Shown: positions 29,446 through 40,511 of the stretch, piece after piece
Layout of the letters: each line of letters starts with the position of its first letter
Position numbering within the stretch: the first letter of the stretch is position 1
Assembly: GCA_937960595.1 (NCBI GenBank)
Contig: CALGPL010000010.1
Span: 1 to 64,000, forward strand
Direction of reading: 5' to 3'
Origin: an uncultured Anaerolineales bacterium
GTDB lineage: Bacteria > Chloroflexota > Anaerolineae > Anaerolineales > Villigracilaceae
Length of the DNA stretch: 64,000 bases
Notes under the pieces: generated by a model
The model's input: only the letters and a program-made list of their open reading frames with translations
Database searches by the model: none
What the model was told of the DNA's origin: nothing
Program-made: the position numbers and the translations under genes

Positions 29446-30350
29446 TTTTCTTCTGCCTGCCCGCCAAAAGCGCGAACATGATCGGCCAGGGCGGCCTTGC
29501 CGCGCTCGATGATGGCCGAAAGCAAGCGCCCACCGCCGGCTTCCCGACGCAGCGTTTCGACGCCGACCGGCGGGGCAAAACTGAGGCGCGGGGTTACGTA
29601 GAAGCAGCCGGGCTGGAACAGTTGCTGGAGGATCTGTCCAAACTCGGCCAGCCGCTGCCGATGCCAGTCGACGCGCCGCAAACGGGTGAGAGGATGGCGC
29701 GCCCAGCGCGACGTGATGACCCCGCTGATGATGGCAATCAGCACCTGGGCCTGCGGAACCTGGCGCAAGAACAGGTCAATCGAAGGCGACCAGGCCTCGA
29801 TGCGCCGCGCTGCGTGCGGGTAGACGGCCGGATCGGGGTCGATGAGGCCGCTGCCGAAGAGCAGCAGCGCCGCCTCCGATTGCAGCCGACGGATGCCCTC
29901 CCGGGCAGCCGCCATGCGGTCCTGGACTTGCTGAGTCAGATAGATCAAATGCTGGCTGGCGTTGGAAAGGTTTTTCAGGAAAGGAATGTCGCTGGCGATG
30001 ATGTGAAGATCGCGCCGCCCCACCTGGGACGGCAGGACCAGGATATCGTAAGCGCCCGGATGATTGGCAATCACCAGGAGCGGCCCCTCGGCCGGGATCA
30101 TCTCACTCCCGTGCGTCTCGACTGCCCGGACCCAGTGGCTGACCATCCAGGCGGCGGCAGCGGGGAAGCCATGGCTGGCAATCATCCGGTCGGCGGTCAG
30201 ACCAATGGCCGACAGCCGGTCGACCGCTCGCCCGAAAAGCGGCCGGAACAGCCGATGGAGAGTCGGGGTCTTGGGCAAGCCAAGGGCGTTGAGGATCTCG
30301 TAGATCAGCGTGTCGCTCAGGGCTCGAACAGCCGCATCGAATTCGTTCAT
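29442..30350 (-). CDS. PlsC-like acyltransferase family protein (copy 2)
   Basis: Start at ATG 30350 (MNEFDAAVRALSDTLIYEILNALGLPK) with ggagtg RBS; LLVIANHPGAYDILVL; clear paralogue of the next gene. Confidence 0.72.
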   Translation of the reverse strand: MNEFDAAVRALSDTLIYEILNALGLPKTPTLHRLFRPLFGRAVDRLSAIGLTADRMIASHGFPAAAAWMVSHWVRAVETHGSEMIPAEGPLLVIANHPGAYDILVLPSQVGRRDLHIIASDIPFLKNLSNASQHLIYLTQQVQDRMAAAREGIRRLQSEAALLLFGSGLIDPDPAVYPHAARRIEAWSPSIDLFLRQVPQAQVLIAIISGVITSRWARHPLTRLRRVDWHRQRLAEFGQILQQLFQPGCFYVTPRLSFAPPVGVETLRREAGGGRLLSAIIERGKAALADHVRAFGGQAEEK

Positions 30351-30476
30351 GCCGCCACTCCTCTCATAGTGTAACACAATTGGAAAAGAACCGCCTCGCC
30401 GAAAATGGAATAAAATTGAAAGGCCAATCTCTCGAAAAGACCGGTATTTCTCGACCCGCAAAGAGGAATTCTGCCA

Positions 30477-31334
30477 ATGAGACCCCTGGACATTCAAAGG
30501 CTGACAGCCCATCGCGCCGAGGCGTACCGACTCCGGGCCGGTTCCCGGCTCATTTCGGCGGAGGACGCCCGGGCCTTCGTCAACGAACGCGGCTTCATCT
30601 ATTTCTGGCCGGTCAAGGGGATCGAACTGCCGTCTCTGTGGACGGCTGTCGCCGGCGACCGGCCGGTCGCGGACGAGCACGACGATCCCGGTCACATCTC
30701 CTGGGGCTGGAAGGACGAGTCGCTCGGCAAGCGCTGGTGGTATTATGCCAAAATTTTGCGCCGCAAAGCAACATTAATATCTATGGAAGTCGCTCCGTAC
30801 TTCTATGCCCTTTCGGAGAATTTTGGCTCACCAGAAGAGGATTACCTGGTCGCCTACGAGGAGGGCCGGCTGACCCAGGCAGCCAAACAGGTCTACGAAG
30901 CGCTGCTCGATAAGGGGCCGCTCGATACCATTTCCCTGCGCAAGGAAGCCCGTCTGATGAATGCCAAAGAGTCTGCCTTTCATCGCGCCCTCGAGGATTT
31001 GCAGGCGGATTTCAAGATTCTGCCGGTGGGCATTGCGGAGGCCGGGGCATGGCGCTACGCTTATCGTTACGAGATCACCGCCCGTCATCTGCCCGAATTG
31101 CCCGAGCAGGCGCGCCCCATCGGGGAGGCGCAGGCGCGCCGCCGACTGGTCGAATTGTACTTCCGGTCGGTCGGGGCAGCCCAGGCCCGCGAGGTGACTC
31201 GGTTGTTCGGCTGGCCGCCCGAACTCGTCTGGCGGACGCTCGACCGGATGGTGGAGGCCGGCCTGCTGGTCAGGGGCCTGTCACACCCCCAAGCGGACGG
31301 CGAGTGGCTGGCGCTGGCCGAATTCGTAGAGTAA
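30477..31334 (+). CDS. AlkZ/YcaQ-related winged-helix protein (putative DNA glycosylase-like)
   Basis: 285 aa; SAEDARAFVNERGFIYFWPVKGIELPSLWTAVAG...ARRRLVELYFRSVGAAQAREVTRLFGWPPELVWRTLDRMVEAGLL. Confidence 0.6.
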   Translation: MRPLDIQRLTAHRAEAYRLRAGSRLISAEDARAFVNERGFIYFWPVKGIELPSLWTAVAGDRPVADEHDDPGHISWGWKDESLGKRWWYYAKILRRKATLISMEVAPYFYALSENFGSPEEDYLVAYEEGRLTQAAKQVYEALLDKGPLDTISLRKEARLMNAKESAFHRALEDLQADFKILPVGIAEAGAWRYAYRYEITARHLPELPEQARPIGEAQARRRLVELYFRSVGAAQAREVTRLFGWPPELVWRTLDRMVEAGLLVRGLSHPQADGEWLALAEFVE

Positions 31335-31375
31335 ATCTATTGAAAAAATGGTGGGATGGCCTTCGATCGCTTGGG

Positions 31376-32469
31376 CTAACAAATCCGCGGCAGCAATTCC
31401 CCCGCCGGCAGGTCGACGATGCGCTGCCCGCCGATGGCCGTCCTGGCCGTGACCAGGCCAGGGTGCTCGGCGACGACCCGCCCGATGGCTACTGCATCCT
31501 TTCCCAACTCATGCCGGCGCATGGCCAGCAAAACCGCTTCGGCGGCCCGTTCCTCCACGATAGCCACCAATTTGCCCTCGTTGGCAATATAGAAGGGGTC
31601 CAGGCCGAGCATCTCGCACGCCGCGTTGACCTCGGGGCGGACGGGCACCGCCCGCTCGTCGAATTCGATGCCCACCCTGGAGGCAGCCGCCAGTTCGTTC
31701 AGCACCGCCGCCAGTCCGCCGCGGGTGGCATCGCGCAAACAATGCAAGGGCGCGGAGTCGTTCCCGCCCGCCGCCTCGATCATCGCTTCCACCAGCCCGG
31801 AGAGCGGGGCGGTGTCGGAGCGAATTTCGGTTTCGAATTGCAAGCCCTCGCGCACCGACATCACAGCCATGCCATGATCGCCCAGCGTCCCGCTCAGCAA
31901 GACGACATCGCCGGGGCGGGCGTTTTGTGGCGCAATCTCCAGGCCGGCCGGGATGAGGCCGACGCCGGAGGTGTTGATATACACGCCGTCGCCATGTCCG
32001 CGCTGGACGACCTTCGTATCGCCGGCGGCGACCTTGACCCCGGCCCTCCGGCAGGCAGCGGCCATCGAAGCGACAATTTCGCCGAGCGTCTCCATCGGCA
32101 GGCCCTCCTCCAGGATGAACCCTGCCGAAAGGAAGAGCGGTTTGGCCCCCCGCATCGCCAAGTCGTTGACCGTGCCGTAGACGGCCAGTTCGCCGATGTT
32201 CCCGCCGGGGAAGAACAGCGGGCTGACGACGAACGAATCGGTGGTGAAGGCGATCTTCGATCCCCGGGCTGCGCCCGACAACAAATCGAGCGCGGTGGAA
32301 TCGCCCATTTGTCCGAGCCACTCGTTGTCGAAAGCGGAGGCAAAGAGATGCTCGATCAGGTCGGCCATCATCTTGCCGCCCGCCCCATGCCCCATGACAA
32401 TGGTCGGGTAGGTTTGCAGCGGGCGGGGACAGGTCCAGCCCATCAGGTTGGGTTTTTCTTTATCTGCGT

Positions 32470-32473
<4 letters not shown>
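31376..32473 (-). CDS. hypE: Hydrogenase expression/formation protein HypE
   Basis: [20 protein letters not shown]...; ends LPRIC-stop, the conserved C-terminal Cys tail. Confidence 0.96.
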
Positions 32474-33566
<1,093 letters not shown>

Positions 33567-33570
<4 letters not shown>

Positions 33571-33815
33571 GCAGGCGTTCCTTCTTCCCCCAGGGCATCG
33601 ATCTGCCGGAGCAGTTCCATGGTCTCCAGGGCTTCCTGTTCATCGAGGATGGACAGGCCGAAGCCGACATGGACGATGGTATAGTCGCCGACTTTGATGT
33701 CGGGCAGGTATTCCATGCAGGCCTCTTTGATCACGCCGCCGAAGTCGACGCGCGCCATTTTCATGCCGTCTTTTTCATAGAGTTCGATAACTTTCGCGGG
33801 AATGCCAAGACACAT
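33567..33815 (-). CDS. hypC: HypC/HybG/HupF family hydrogenase maturation chaperone
   Basis: [28 protein letters not shown]...; start moved to 33815 so that Cys follows the initiator Met. Confidence 0.95.
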
Positions 33816-34047
33816 GTTCACCTCTAATCGGATCAGAATAGTGGCTATGATAGCATGACCGGCCGATTTGTCAATGCCGGATCATTCTGGGGAGGCCCAC
33901 ACCTTGGCGCCTCTCCGATCAGCAGATTTTCAGCCACGAATTGGCTTGAATTTTTTTGTTTGCGAAAAAGACCTTAAGGATGATCACCGATGTATAATTG
34001 GGCCATTGTCGGTATACAGCCCACCCTCACGGAACGGAGATGATGAT

Positions 34048-35391
34048 ATGGACGAAAAACAGCACAAGCGAGCCATCCGGGCCTGGACGATGTACGACTG
34101 GGCCAACTCGGTCTTTGCCACCAGCATTATGGCGGCCATCCTGCCGGTCTATTACGCCAATGTGGCGGTGCAGAGCGAGCAAGCCAACACAGCCACCGTT
34201 TACTGGTCTTTCACGACTTCGATTGCCCTGTTGATTGTGGCTTTCTTGGGCCCCATCCTGGGAGCCATGGCCGACTTCCTGGGAGCCAAGAAGCGCATGA
34301 TGAGCATCTTCGTCTTCCTGGGCGTGACCGGCACGGCCCTGCTCTATCTGGTCGGCAGCGGAGACTGGTTCATCGCCTCGCTATTCTTCATTGTCGGCAG
34401 CGTTGGATTTGCGGGGGCCAACGTGTTCTATGATTCGCTCCTGCCGCATGTGGCCCGCGAGGACGAGATCGATCAAGTCTCGTCGCGCGGGTACGCCATG
34501 GGCTATTTGGGCGGCGGAATCTTGCTAGCGGTCAACCTGGGGATGATCATGTTCCTGCCGTCCGTCCTGCCGCGTTTCATCCCGGCGCTGGCTTCGTGGT
34601 CGGAAGGCGACTTGACCACACTGATGACGCGCATCTGTTTCCTGACCGTGGCGGTCTGGTGGCTGGTCTTCACCATTCCGCTCTGGCGGCACGTGCCGGA
34701 GCCTGTTCGCCGCGTCCAGACGGAGGAGCGCGACTTCAGCCCGCTCCAGGCCAGTTTTGGCCGCCTGGGTCACACCTTCCGCGAGATTCGCAAGTACAAG
34801 CAATTGCTGCTCTTCATCATCGCCTTCTGGCTCTACAACAACGGCATCGGCACGATTATCTTTATGGCGACCATCTACGGCACCGAACTGGGCTTCTCGT
34901 CCACGACCACCATCGGGACGCTGCTGATGGTGCAGTTTGTGGCCATGCCGTTTGCCTTCCTGTTCGGCTGGCTGGCGAAGAAAATGGGCACCAAGCCGGC
35001 CATCCTGCTCAGCCTGGCCATCTACACCCTGATCGCCATCGGCGGTTATTTCCTCTATCAAGAATGGCAGTTTTGGGCGCTCGGTTTCGCCGTAGCCACC
35101 GTCCAGGGCGGCAGCCAGGCGCTCAGCCGCTCGCTGATGGGACGCATGATGCCCAAGAGCAAGTCGGCCGAGTTCTATTCGTTCTTCTCGATCTCCGAGA
35201 AAATTGCCGGGACGGTCGGACCGCTGCTCTTCGGCGCGGTCAGCGCGGCGGTGGGCGGCAGCCGACTGGCCATCGTCTCGCTGATCGTCTTCTTCGCGGC
35301 GGGCGCGTACCTGCTGACGCGCGTCGACGAGAAAGAAGGCATCCGCGTGGCCACGGAAGAAGATCGCCTCTTTGTCCAGGCAACGGATTGA
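34048..35391 (+). CDS. MFS transporter, UMF1/Atg22-like family
   Basis: KRAIRAWTMYDWANSVFATSIMAAILPVYYANVA...; ATG 34048 with ggagatgatg preferred. Confidence 0.9.
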   Translation: MDEKQHKRAIRAWTMYDWANSVFATSIMAAILPVYYANVAVQSEQANTATVYWSFTTSIALLIVAFLGPILGAMADFLGAKKRMMSIFVFLGVTGTALLYLVGSGDWFIASLFFIVGSVGFAGANVFYDSLLPHVAREDEIDQVSSRGYAMGYLGGGILLAVNLGMIMFLPSVLPRFIPALASWSEGDLTTLMTRICFLTVAVWWLVFTIPLWRHVPEPVRRVQTEERDFSPLQASFGRLGHTFREIRKYKQLLLFIIAFWLYNNGIGTIIFMATIYGTELGFSSTTTIGTLLMVQFVAMPFAFLFGWLAKKMGTKPAILLSLAIYTLIAIGGYFLYQEWQFWALGFAVATVQGGSQALSRSLMGRMMPKSKSAEFYSFFSISEKIAGTVGPLLFGAVSAAVGGSRLAIVSLIVFFAAGAYLLTRVDEKEGIRVATEEDRLFVQATD

Positions 35392-35446
35392 GCGATCAAG
35401 AGAACGGCCGCTCTCGAAACGTCGGCAGTTCGGTCAGGGAGAATCA

Positions 35447-35515
35447 AACACAAAGGACACCAAGTCCGAAAAGGTTTCTTTGATTCCCTTTGCGCTCCTT
35501 CGTGTCCTTTGTGTT
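35447..35515. repeat. Inverted repeat of AACACAAAGGACAC / GTGTCCTTTGTGTT
   Basis: Perfect 14-bp arms at 35447-35460 and 35502-35515, between convergent MFS gene and tRNA. Confidence 0.85.
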
Positions 35516-35525
35516 AAAAAGCCTG

Positions 35526-35600
35526 TCGGGGCGGGCGGAATTGAACCGCCGACCTCTGCGTCCCGAACGCAGCGCTCTAACCGGGCTGAGCCACGCCCCG
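35526..35600 (-). tRNA. tRNA-Pro (anticodon CGG)
   Basis: CGGGGCGTGGCTCAGCCCGGTTAGAGCGCTGCGTTCGGGACGCAGAGGTCGGCGGTTCAATTCCGCCCGCCCCGA; CGGGGCG/CGCCCCG acceptor, loop TTCGGGA. Confidence 0.97.
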
Positions 35601-35651
35601 AAGCAGGCGGGATTATACCCGCCGACTTCTAATTTGACAAGCCGATTGCGG

Positions 35652-35657
35652 TATAAT
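35652..35657 (+). promoter_or_regulatory. Candidate -10 element for gyrA
   Basis: ttgacaagccgattgcggTATAATccc; the TTGACA is only 12 bp away, so the -35 assignment is uncertain. Confidence 0.4.
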
Positions 35658-35677
35658 CCCTGCGCTTCAAACACTAC

Positions 35678-35714
35678 GGACACGAAGGAAAACAAACGTC
35701 CTTCGTGTTCCTTT
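35678..35714. repeat. Second GGACACGAAGGA / TCCTTCGTGTTCC inverted repeat in the gyrA leader
   Basis: ggacacgaaggaaaacaaacgtccttcgtgttcc; at least 10-bp perfect arms, similar wording to 35447-35515. Confidence 0.7.
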
Positions 35715-35752
35715 GTGTGACTTCGCGCCCGTTGTGTTAAAGGATTTTTGTT

Positions 35753-38317
35753 ATGGTCGAACCCGAACCCAGCAACCCTGCGCCCGAACCCGTCAAGCAG
35801 ATCATCGGCACCGTCCAGATGGCCGACATTGACGAGACGATGCGCGCCGCCTACCTCGACTACGCCATGTCGGTCATCGTCGCCCGCGCCCTGCCCGACG
35901 CCCGCGACGGCCTCAAACCCGTCCACCGCCGCATCCTCTACGCCATGGAAGACATGGGCATCCGCTCCAACTCGCCCTACAAGAAATCGGCCCGCATCGT
36001 CGGCGAGGTGCTCGGCAAGTACCACCCGCACGGCGACGCGGCAGTCTACGAGTCCATGGCGCGCATGGCGCAGAATTTCTCCATGCGCTACCTCCTGGTG
36101 GACGGTCAGGGCAACTTCGGCTCGGTGGACGGCGACGCCCCGGCGGCCATGCGTTACACCGAAGCCCGCCTGCACAAGATGGCCGAGGAAATGCTCGCCG
36201 ACCTGGACAAGGACACGGTGGACTTCACCGACAACTTCGACGGCTCGCTCAAGGAGCCGACCGTCCTGCCCGCCCGCCTGCCCAACCTGCTCCTGAACGG
36301 CTCCTCCGGCATCGCCGTCGGCATGGCCACCAACATCCCGCCCCACAACCTGCGAGAAATCGCCGCCGCCGTCATCTATCTCATCAACAACTACGATTCG
36401 ATTGACGAAATTCCGGTCGAATTCCTGATGAAATTCGTCCCCGGCCCGGACTTCCCCACCGGCGGCATCATCGTCGGGACGGAGGGCATCGAGGCCGCCT
36501 ACGGCTCCGGCAAGGGGCGCATCGTCCTGCGCGGCAAGGCGCACATCGAAGAGATGCCCGGCAACCGTCACCGCATCGTCATCACCGAGATTCCCTACCA
36601 GGTCAATAAGGCCGCCCTCATCGAGCGCATCGCCGACCTGGTGCGCGAGGAGAAACTCGACGCCATCTCCGACCTGCGCGACGAGTCCGACCGGCGCGGC
36701 ATGAGCATCGTCATCGAACTCAAGCGCGGCGCCCAGCCCCGCAAGGTGCTCAATCAACTCTACAAATTCACCCCCCTGCAGACCACCTTCGGCGTGCAGA
36801 TGCTCGCCCTGGTGGACGGCGAGCCGCGCCTCCTGCCGCTCAAGAAGGCGCTGCAAATCTTCATCGAACACCGCCAGACCGTCCTGACCCGCCGCACCCA
36901 GTTCGAACTGGAAAAGGCCAAAGCCCGCGCCCACATCCTCGAAGGTCTGCGCATCGCTCTGGACAACCTGGATGCCGTCATCCAGACCATCCGCGAGAGT
37001 CCCGACGCCGAGGCCGCCAAAGAGCGCCTGATGAAGCGCTTCAAACTCTCCGAACTCCAGGCGCAGGCCATCCTCGACATGCAGTTGCGCCGCCTGGCGG
37101 CCCTCGAACGGCAGAAGATCGAAGACGAGTACAAGCAAGTGCGCGCCCAGATCGCCTACCTGGAAGACCTGCTGGCGCACCCGAAGAAAATCCTGGCCCT
37201 CATCCAGGACGATATGCGTGAACTGGCCGAAAAGTACGGCGACGAGCGCCGCACGCACATCGCCGCCGAGGCGGTCGAAAATTTGAGCGAAGCGGACCTC
37301 GTGCCGGATGAGGCCGTCCTGATCAGCCTGACCGCCCGCGGCTACGTCAAACGCGTCGCGGCGGCCTCCTTCCGCGCCCAGGGACGCGGGGCGAAGGGCG
37401 TTACCGGCCACGCCACGAAGGAAGAAGACGAAGTGCTGACGCTCATCCCGGCCCGCTCGCTCGACACGATGCTCTTCTTCTCCGACCGCGGCAAGGTCTA
37501 TTCCGAGAAGGTCTACCAAATCCCCGACGCCGACCGCGCCGCCAAGGGCATCCCGCTGGTCAACGTCCTCTCGCTGGAGCCGGGCGAAGTGGTCACCGCG
37601 GCCGTCGCCGTGCCCGATTTCGAGGCCGCAGAATACATCACCCTGGCGACGCGCAGCGGACGCGTCAAGCGCATGGCCTTGAGCGAACTGGCCACCGTGC
37701 GCCCCTCCGGCATCATCGCCATCAGCCTCGAGGAAGGCGACGAACTCGGCTGGGCGCGCCTGACGCGCGGGCAGGATGAAATCATCCTGGTCACCGAACA
37801 GGGACAGGCGCTGCGCTTCTCCGAGGACGAAGTCCGCCCGATGGGGCGCGCCGCCGCAGGCGTGACGGGCATCCGCCTGGCCGAGGGCGACAAGGTCGCC
37901 AGCATGGAGGTCATCGAGAAAGACGGCTACCTGGTGCTGGTCACCGAGCAGGGCTACGGCAAGCGGACGCCGCTGGCGGAGTACCCGGCCAAGGGTCGGG
38001 CGACGGGCGGCGTGCAGACGATGGCCAAGGATGCGGCGGGGAAGGTCGGCCTCATCAGCGCGGCGCGTGTCGTGCAGGAGGCCGATGACCTGACGCTCAT
38101 CTCGGCCAACGGCCTGGTGCTGCGCATGAAAGTGAAGGAAGTCAAAATCATGGGACGCGCCACGCGCGGCATCCAGTTGATGGAAGTACGCGAGGGCGAC
38201 CGGGTGGCTTCGATTGCCCGCATCGCTGCCTCCGAGTTGAAGAAAGCCGGGGCCGATTTAAACGGCGAGCCGCCACCCCCGCCGGGCGCGCAGTACGAAC
38301 TGCCGCTGGAAAAATAG
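35753..38317 (+). CDS. gyrA: DNA gyrase subunit A
   Basis: [37 protein letters not shown]...; [24 protein letters not shown]-terminal pinwheel repeats. Confidence 0.98.
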   Translation: MVEPEPSNPAPEPVKQIIGTVQMADIDETMRAAYLDYAMSVIVARALPDARDGLKPVHRRILYAMEDMGIRSNSPYKKSARIVGEVLGKYHPHGDAAVYESMARMAQNFSMRYLLVDGQGNFGSVDGDAPAAMRYTEARLHKMAEEMLADLDKDTVDFTDNFDGSLKEPTVLPARLPNLLLNGSSGIAVGMATNIPPHNLREIAAAVIYLINNYDSIDEIPVEFLMKFVPGPDFPTGGIIVGTEGIEAAYGSGKGRIVLRGKAHIEEMPGNRHRIVITEIPYQVNKAALIERIADLVREEKLDAISDLRDESDRRGMSIVIELKRGAQPRKVLNQLYKFTPLQTTFGVQMLALVDGEPRLLPLKKALQIFIEHRQTVLTRRTQFELEKAKARAHILEGLRIALDNLDAVIQTIRESPDAEAAKERLMKRFKLSELQAQAILDMQLRRLAALERQKIEDEYKQVRAQIAYLEDLLAHPKKILALIQDDMRELAEKYGDERRTHIAAEAVENLSEADLVPDEAVLISLTARGYVKRVAAASFRAQGRGAKGVTGHATKEEDEVLTLIPARSLDTMLFFSDRGKVYSEKVYQIPDADRAAKGIPLVNVLSLEPGEVVTAAVAVPDFEAAEYITLATRSGRVKRMALSELATVRPSGIIAISLEEGDELGWARLTRGQDEIILVTEQGQALRFSEDEVRPMGRAAAGVTGIRLAEGDKVASMEVIEKDGYLVLVTEQGYGKRTPLAEYPAKGRATGGVQTMAKDAAGKVGLISAARVVQEADDLTLISANGLVLRMKVKEVKIMGRATRGIQLMEVREGDRVASIARIAASELKKAGADLNGEPPPPPGAQYELPLEK

Positions 38318-38360
38318 AAAAAGACAGAGACCAGGTTCCGCCGAGCGACCTGGTCTCTGT
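38317..38360 (-). terminator. Intrinsic terminator between convergent gyrA and the small membrane protein gene
   Basis: acagagaccaggt-tccgccgagcg-acctggtctctgt; T-rich run follows on the minus strand (tctttttctattttt). Confidence 0.8.
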
Positions 38361-38397
38361 GATTGCGGTGAAACGACCTGGAAGGCGCGCCGCCAGC

Positions 38398-38637
38398 CTA
38401 CAGGAACGGCGGCACGACCTTGCCCGTGACCAGTAAAAACATCGTGCCAAGCAGACAAACGAGAATCAAGAACATGAACGCCAGCAAGAAACGCTGCTGG
38501 GCATTCATGCCGGTGAGTTGGTCGAGGCCGCGCCGGACAGGCCGCCGTTGAACGACGGCCGGCTCATCGAAGGCAGGGACCTCCTCTTCCTGAAAATATT
38601 CGGATTGAGCGGCCTGATTGCGCAGATTGTCGAGCAT
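38398..38637 (-). CDS. Small single-TM hypothetical protein
   Basis: 79 aa; C-terminal FLLAFMFLILVCLLGTMFLLVTGKVVPPFL; followed by a terminator. Confidence 0.6.
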   Translation of the reverse strand: MLDNLRNQAAQSEYFQEEEVPAFDEPAVVQRRPVRRGLDQLTGMNAQQRFLLAFMFLILVCLLGTMFLLVTGKVVPPFL

Positions 38638-38662
38638 AAGCGCCTCGTTTTTGCGTAGTATA

Positions 38663-39445
38663 TCACACTACCGGCCGCAGATGAACTTCCCCGAAAGGAA
38701 ACGAGAGGATTTCCTGCGCCGAGGAACGCAGCAACAGGCTGCCATCCTGCCCCAGACCGGCAATTTGGCCGCTACAGGGGGGACGTCCCTCTGCCCACAC
38801 CTGCACCGTTTCGCCGCGAAAGGCCAGGCGCCTTTCCCAGGCGTCTTGGAAGGCGCTCGTTCCCAGCCGGGGCCGCCAGCGGCTCAGTGCGAACAGGATG
38901 TCATGCAAAAGAGAGAGGCGGTCCACCTCCTGCCCCGCTTCGACCTCCAGGCAAGTAGCCGGAAAAGTCAACTGCTCGGCGGGCGGAACAGAGGAGGAGG
39001 CAACATTGACCCCCACCCCGATAACCAGGCTGTCGATCTGGTCGCCCACCCAGACTGTTTCGGTCAGCACGCCGCAGACCTTGCGCCGCCGGAGGAGAAC
39101 ATCGTTGGGCCATTTGATCTCCGCCTGCAAAGCGCGCTGACCGAGGGCCTCGACGACAGCCACGGCCCCCAGGGCAGAAAAAAGGGCTGCTTTTTCATGT
39201 TCTACAGACCGCGGACGCAGAATCAAACTAAACGCCAGCGCCGTGCCCGGCGGCGTATACCAGCGCCGTCCCCCGCGGCCGCGGCCGGCGGTCTGTTCGT
39301 CGCTGACGACCAGCGAGAAATCCGCGGCCCCGTCGGCGGCCCAGGCGAGGGCCACATCGTTGGTCGAGCCGACCCGTTCCAGATAACGCAATCCGCCCAT
39401 CGGCAAGTCCTTCAGGGCGGCTTTGAGGAGGCGGTTATTCATCAA
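38663..39445 (-). CDS. birA: Biotin--[acetyl-CoA-carboxylase] ligase
   Basis: RYLERVGSTNDVALAWAADGAADFSLVVSDEQTAGRGRGGRRWYTPPGTALAFSLILRP. Confidence 0.93.
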   Translation of the reverse strand: MMNNRLLKAALKDLPMGGLRYLERVGSTNDVALAWAADGAADFSLVVSDEQTAGRGRGGRRWYTPPGTALAFSLILRPRSVEHEKAALFSALGAVAVVEALGQRALQAEIKWPNDVLLRRRKVCGVLTETVWVGDQIDSLVIGVGVNVASSSVPPAEQLTFPATCLEVEAGQEVDRLSLLHDILFALSRWRPRLGTSAFQDAWERRLAFRGETVQVWAEGRPPCSGQIAGLGQDGSLLLRSSAQEILSFPFGEVHLRPVV

Positions 39446-39449
39446 CTTC

Positions 39450-40511
39450 CTAGGGCGGAGGTAAATAATTCCAGGGGTTGACCGCCGAACCGTTGTAGCG
39501 AATCTCGAAGTGCAAATGGGCGCCCTGCGAATTGCCCGTATTGCCCGCCGCGCCGATCACCGAACCGGCGGCCACGCTCTGGCATTGAGACACGCTGACC
39601 ACGCTCAAGTGGGCATAGAGGGTCACAAAGCCGTTGCCGTGATCGATTTGAACCACATTGCCATAGCCGTAATTCCAGGCGCCGTAACTGGCCATGCTGA
39701 CGACACCGTTGTCGGCAGCGTAAATCGGCGTCCCCTCCGGAGCAGAAATGTCGATGCCGCGATGGCCCGAATCGCCGAAGTTGAAGCCCGAAAGGTAATG
39801 ATTGGCCGTCGGCCAGGTGAAATAACCACGGCTGGCGTATCCGCCGCCGCACGCCGACGAACCGCCGCTGCCGCTGACCGTGTAGGTCTGGATGAATAGC
39901 GGCTGATCGTTGAGTTCGCCGCCGGGGACCATGACGAACGTCCCCGGCTCGATGCTGAGATTGGTCAGGTCGAGGCGGTTGCCCGGCCAGAAAATGATTG
40001 CCTCCGGGTCCACCCCGAGTTTGTCGGCCACCGACTCGAGGGTATCTCCCTCCTGCCACTCGTAGTAAACGCCGTCCACAGGCGGGATTTTCACCACCAT
40101 GCCGACTTGCAAACTGTCGGGACTGCCCTTGAACAAATCGTAATTGGCCCAGAAAATCGTCTCCGGCTGGAGGCCAAACTGGGCCGCAATGCCAAAGACC
40201 GAATCGCCGCGCCCGACGATGTATTCGGCCACCTCGTACCGTTGCTGATCCTGGAGGCTGGTCTCCAGCGAAACATTACGGGTGATGGCCGGAATCGAAT
40301 CGGCCGGCTGCAAGGCCGGCAGACTGACCGAGGCCGGGTCGGCAGCCTCGGCCGGCAGCGGGACTTCCTGGGCAGGAAGAGACCCCTGGGCCGAGGAGGC
40401 AATGCGTCCCCAGGCGAACGCCAACAGGGCGGCGACGATGATTGCCGTCACGCCCCAACTGAGCAGGTTGAAAACCAGAGGAAAGTGCTTCGCTTTACCG
40501 ATAAATTTCAT
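39450..40511 (-). CDS. LysM + peptidase M23 family protein
   Basis: LysM (YIVGRGDSVFGIAAQFGLQPETIFWANYDL; EWQEGDTLESVADKLGV), M23 (GHRGIDISAPEGTPIYAADNGVVSMA...GAHLHFEIRYNG). Confidence 0.92.
   Translation of the reverse strand: MKFIGKAKHFPLVFNLLSWGVTAIIVAALLAFAWGRIASSAQGSLPAQEVPLPAEAADPASVSLPALQPADSIPAITRNVSLETSLQDQQRYEVAEYIVGRGDSVFGIAAQFGLQPETIFWANYDLFKGSPDSLQVGMVVKIPPVDGVYYEWQEGDTLESVADKLGVDPEAIIFWPGNRLDLTNLSIEPGTFVMVPGGELNDQPLFIQTYTVSGSGGSSACGGGYASRGYFTWPTANHYLSGFNFGDSGHRGIDISAPEGTPIYAADNGVVSMASYGAWNYGYGNVVQIDHGNGFVTLYAHLSVVSVSQCQSVAAGSVIGAAGNTGNSQGAHLHFEIRYNGSAVNPWNYLPPP

Noticed and set aside
33931-33957. Terminator-like agccacgaattggct plus T run before the UMF1 MFS gene
   Set aside because: Stem only about 5 bp and no upstream co-directional gene; not convincing.
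35444-37519. 691-aa minus-strand ORF opposite gyrA
   Set aside because: Antisense shadow ORF in GC-rich DNA; composition (runs of DGVE/GGH type) is typical of reverse reading of a real gene and gyrA is unambiguous.
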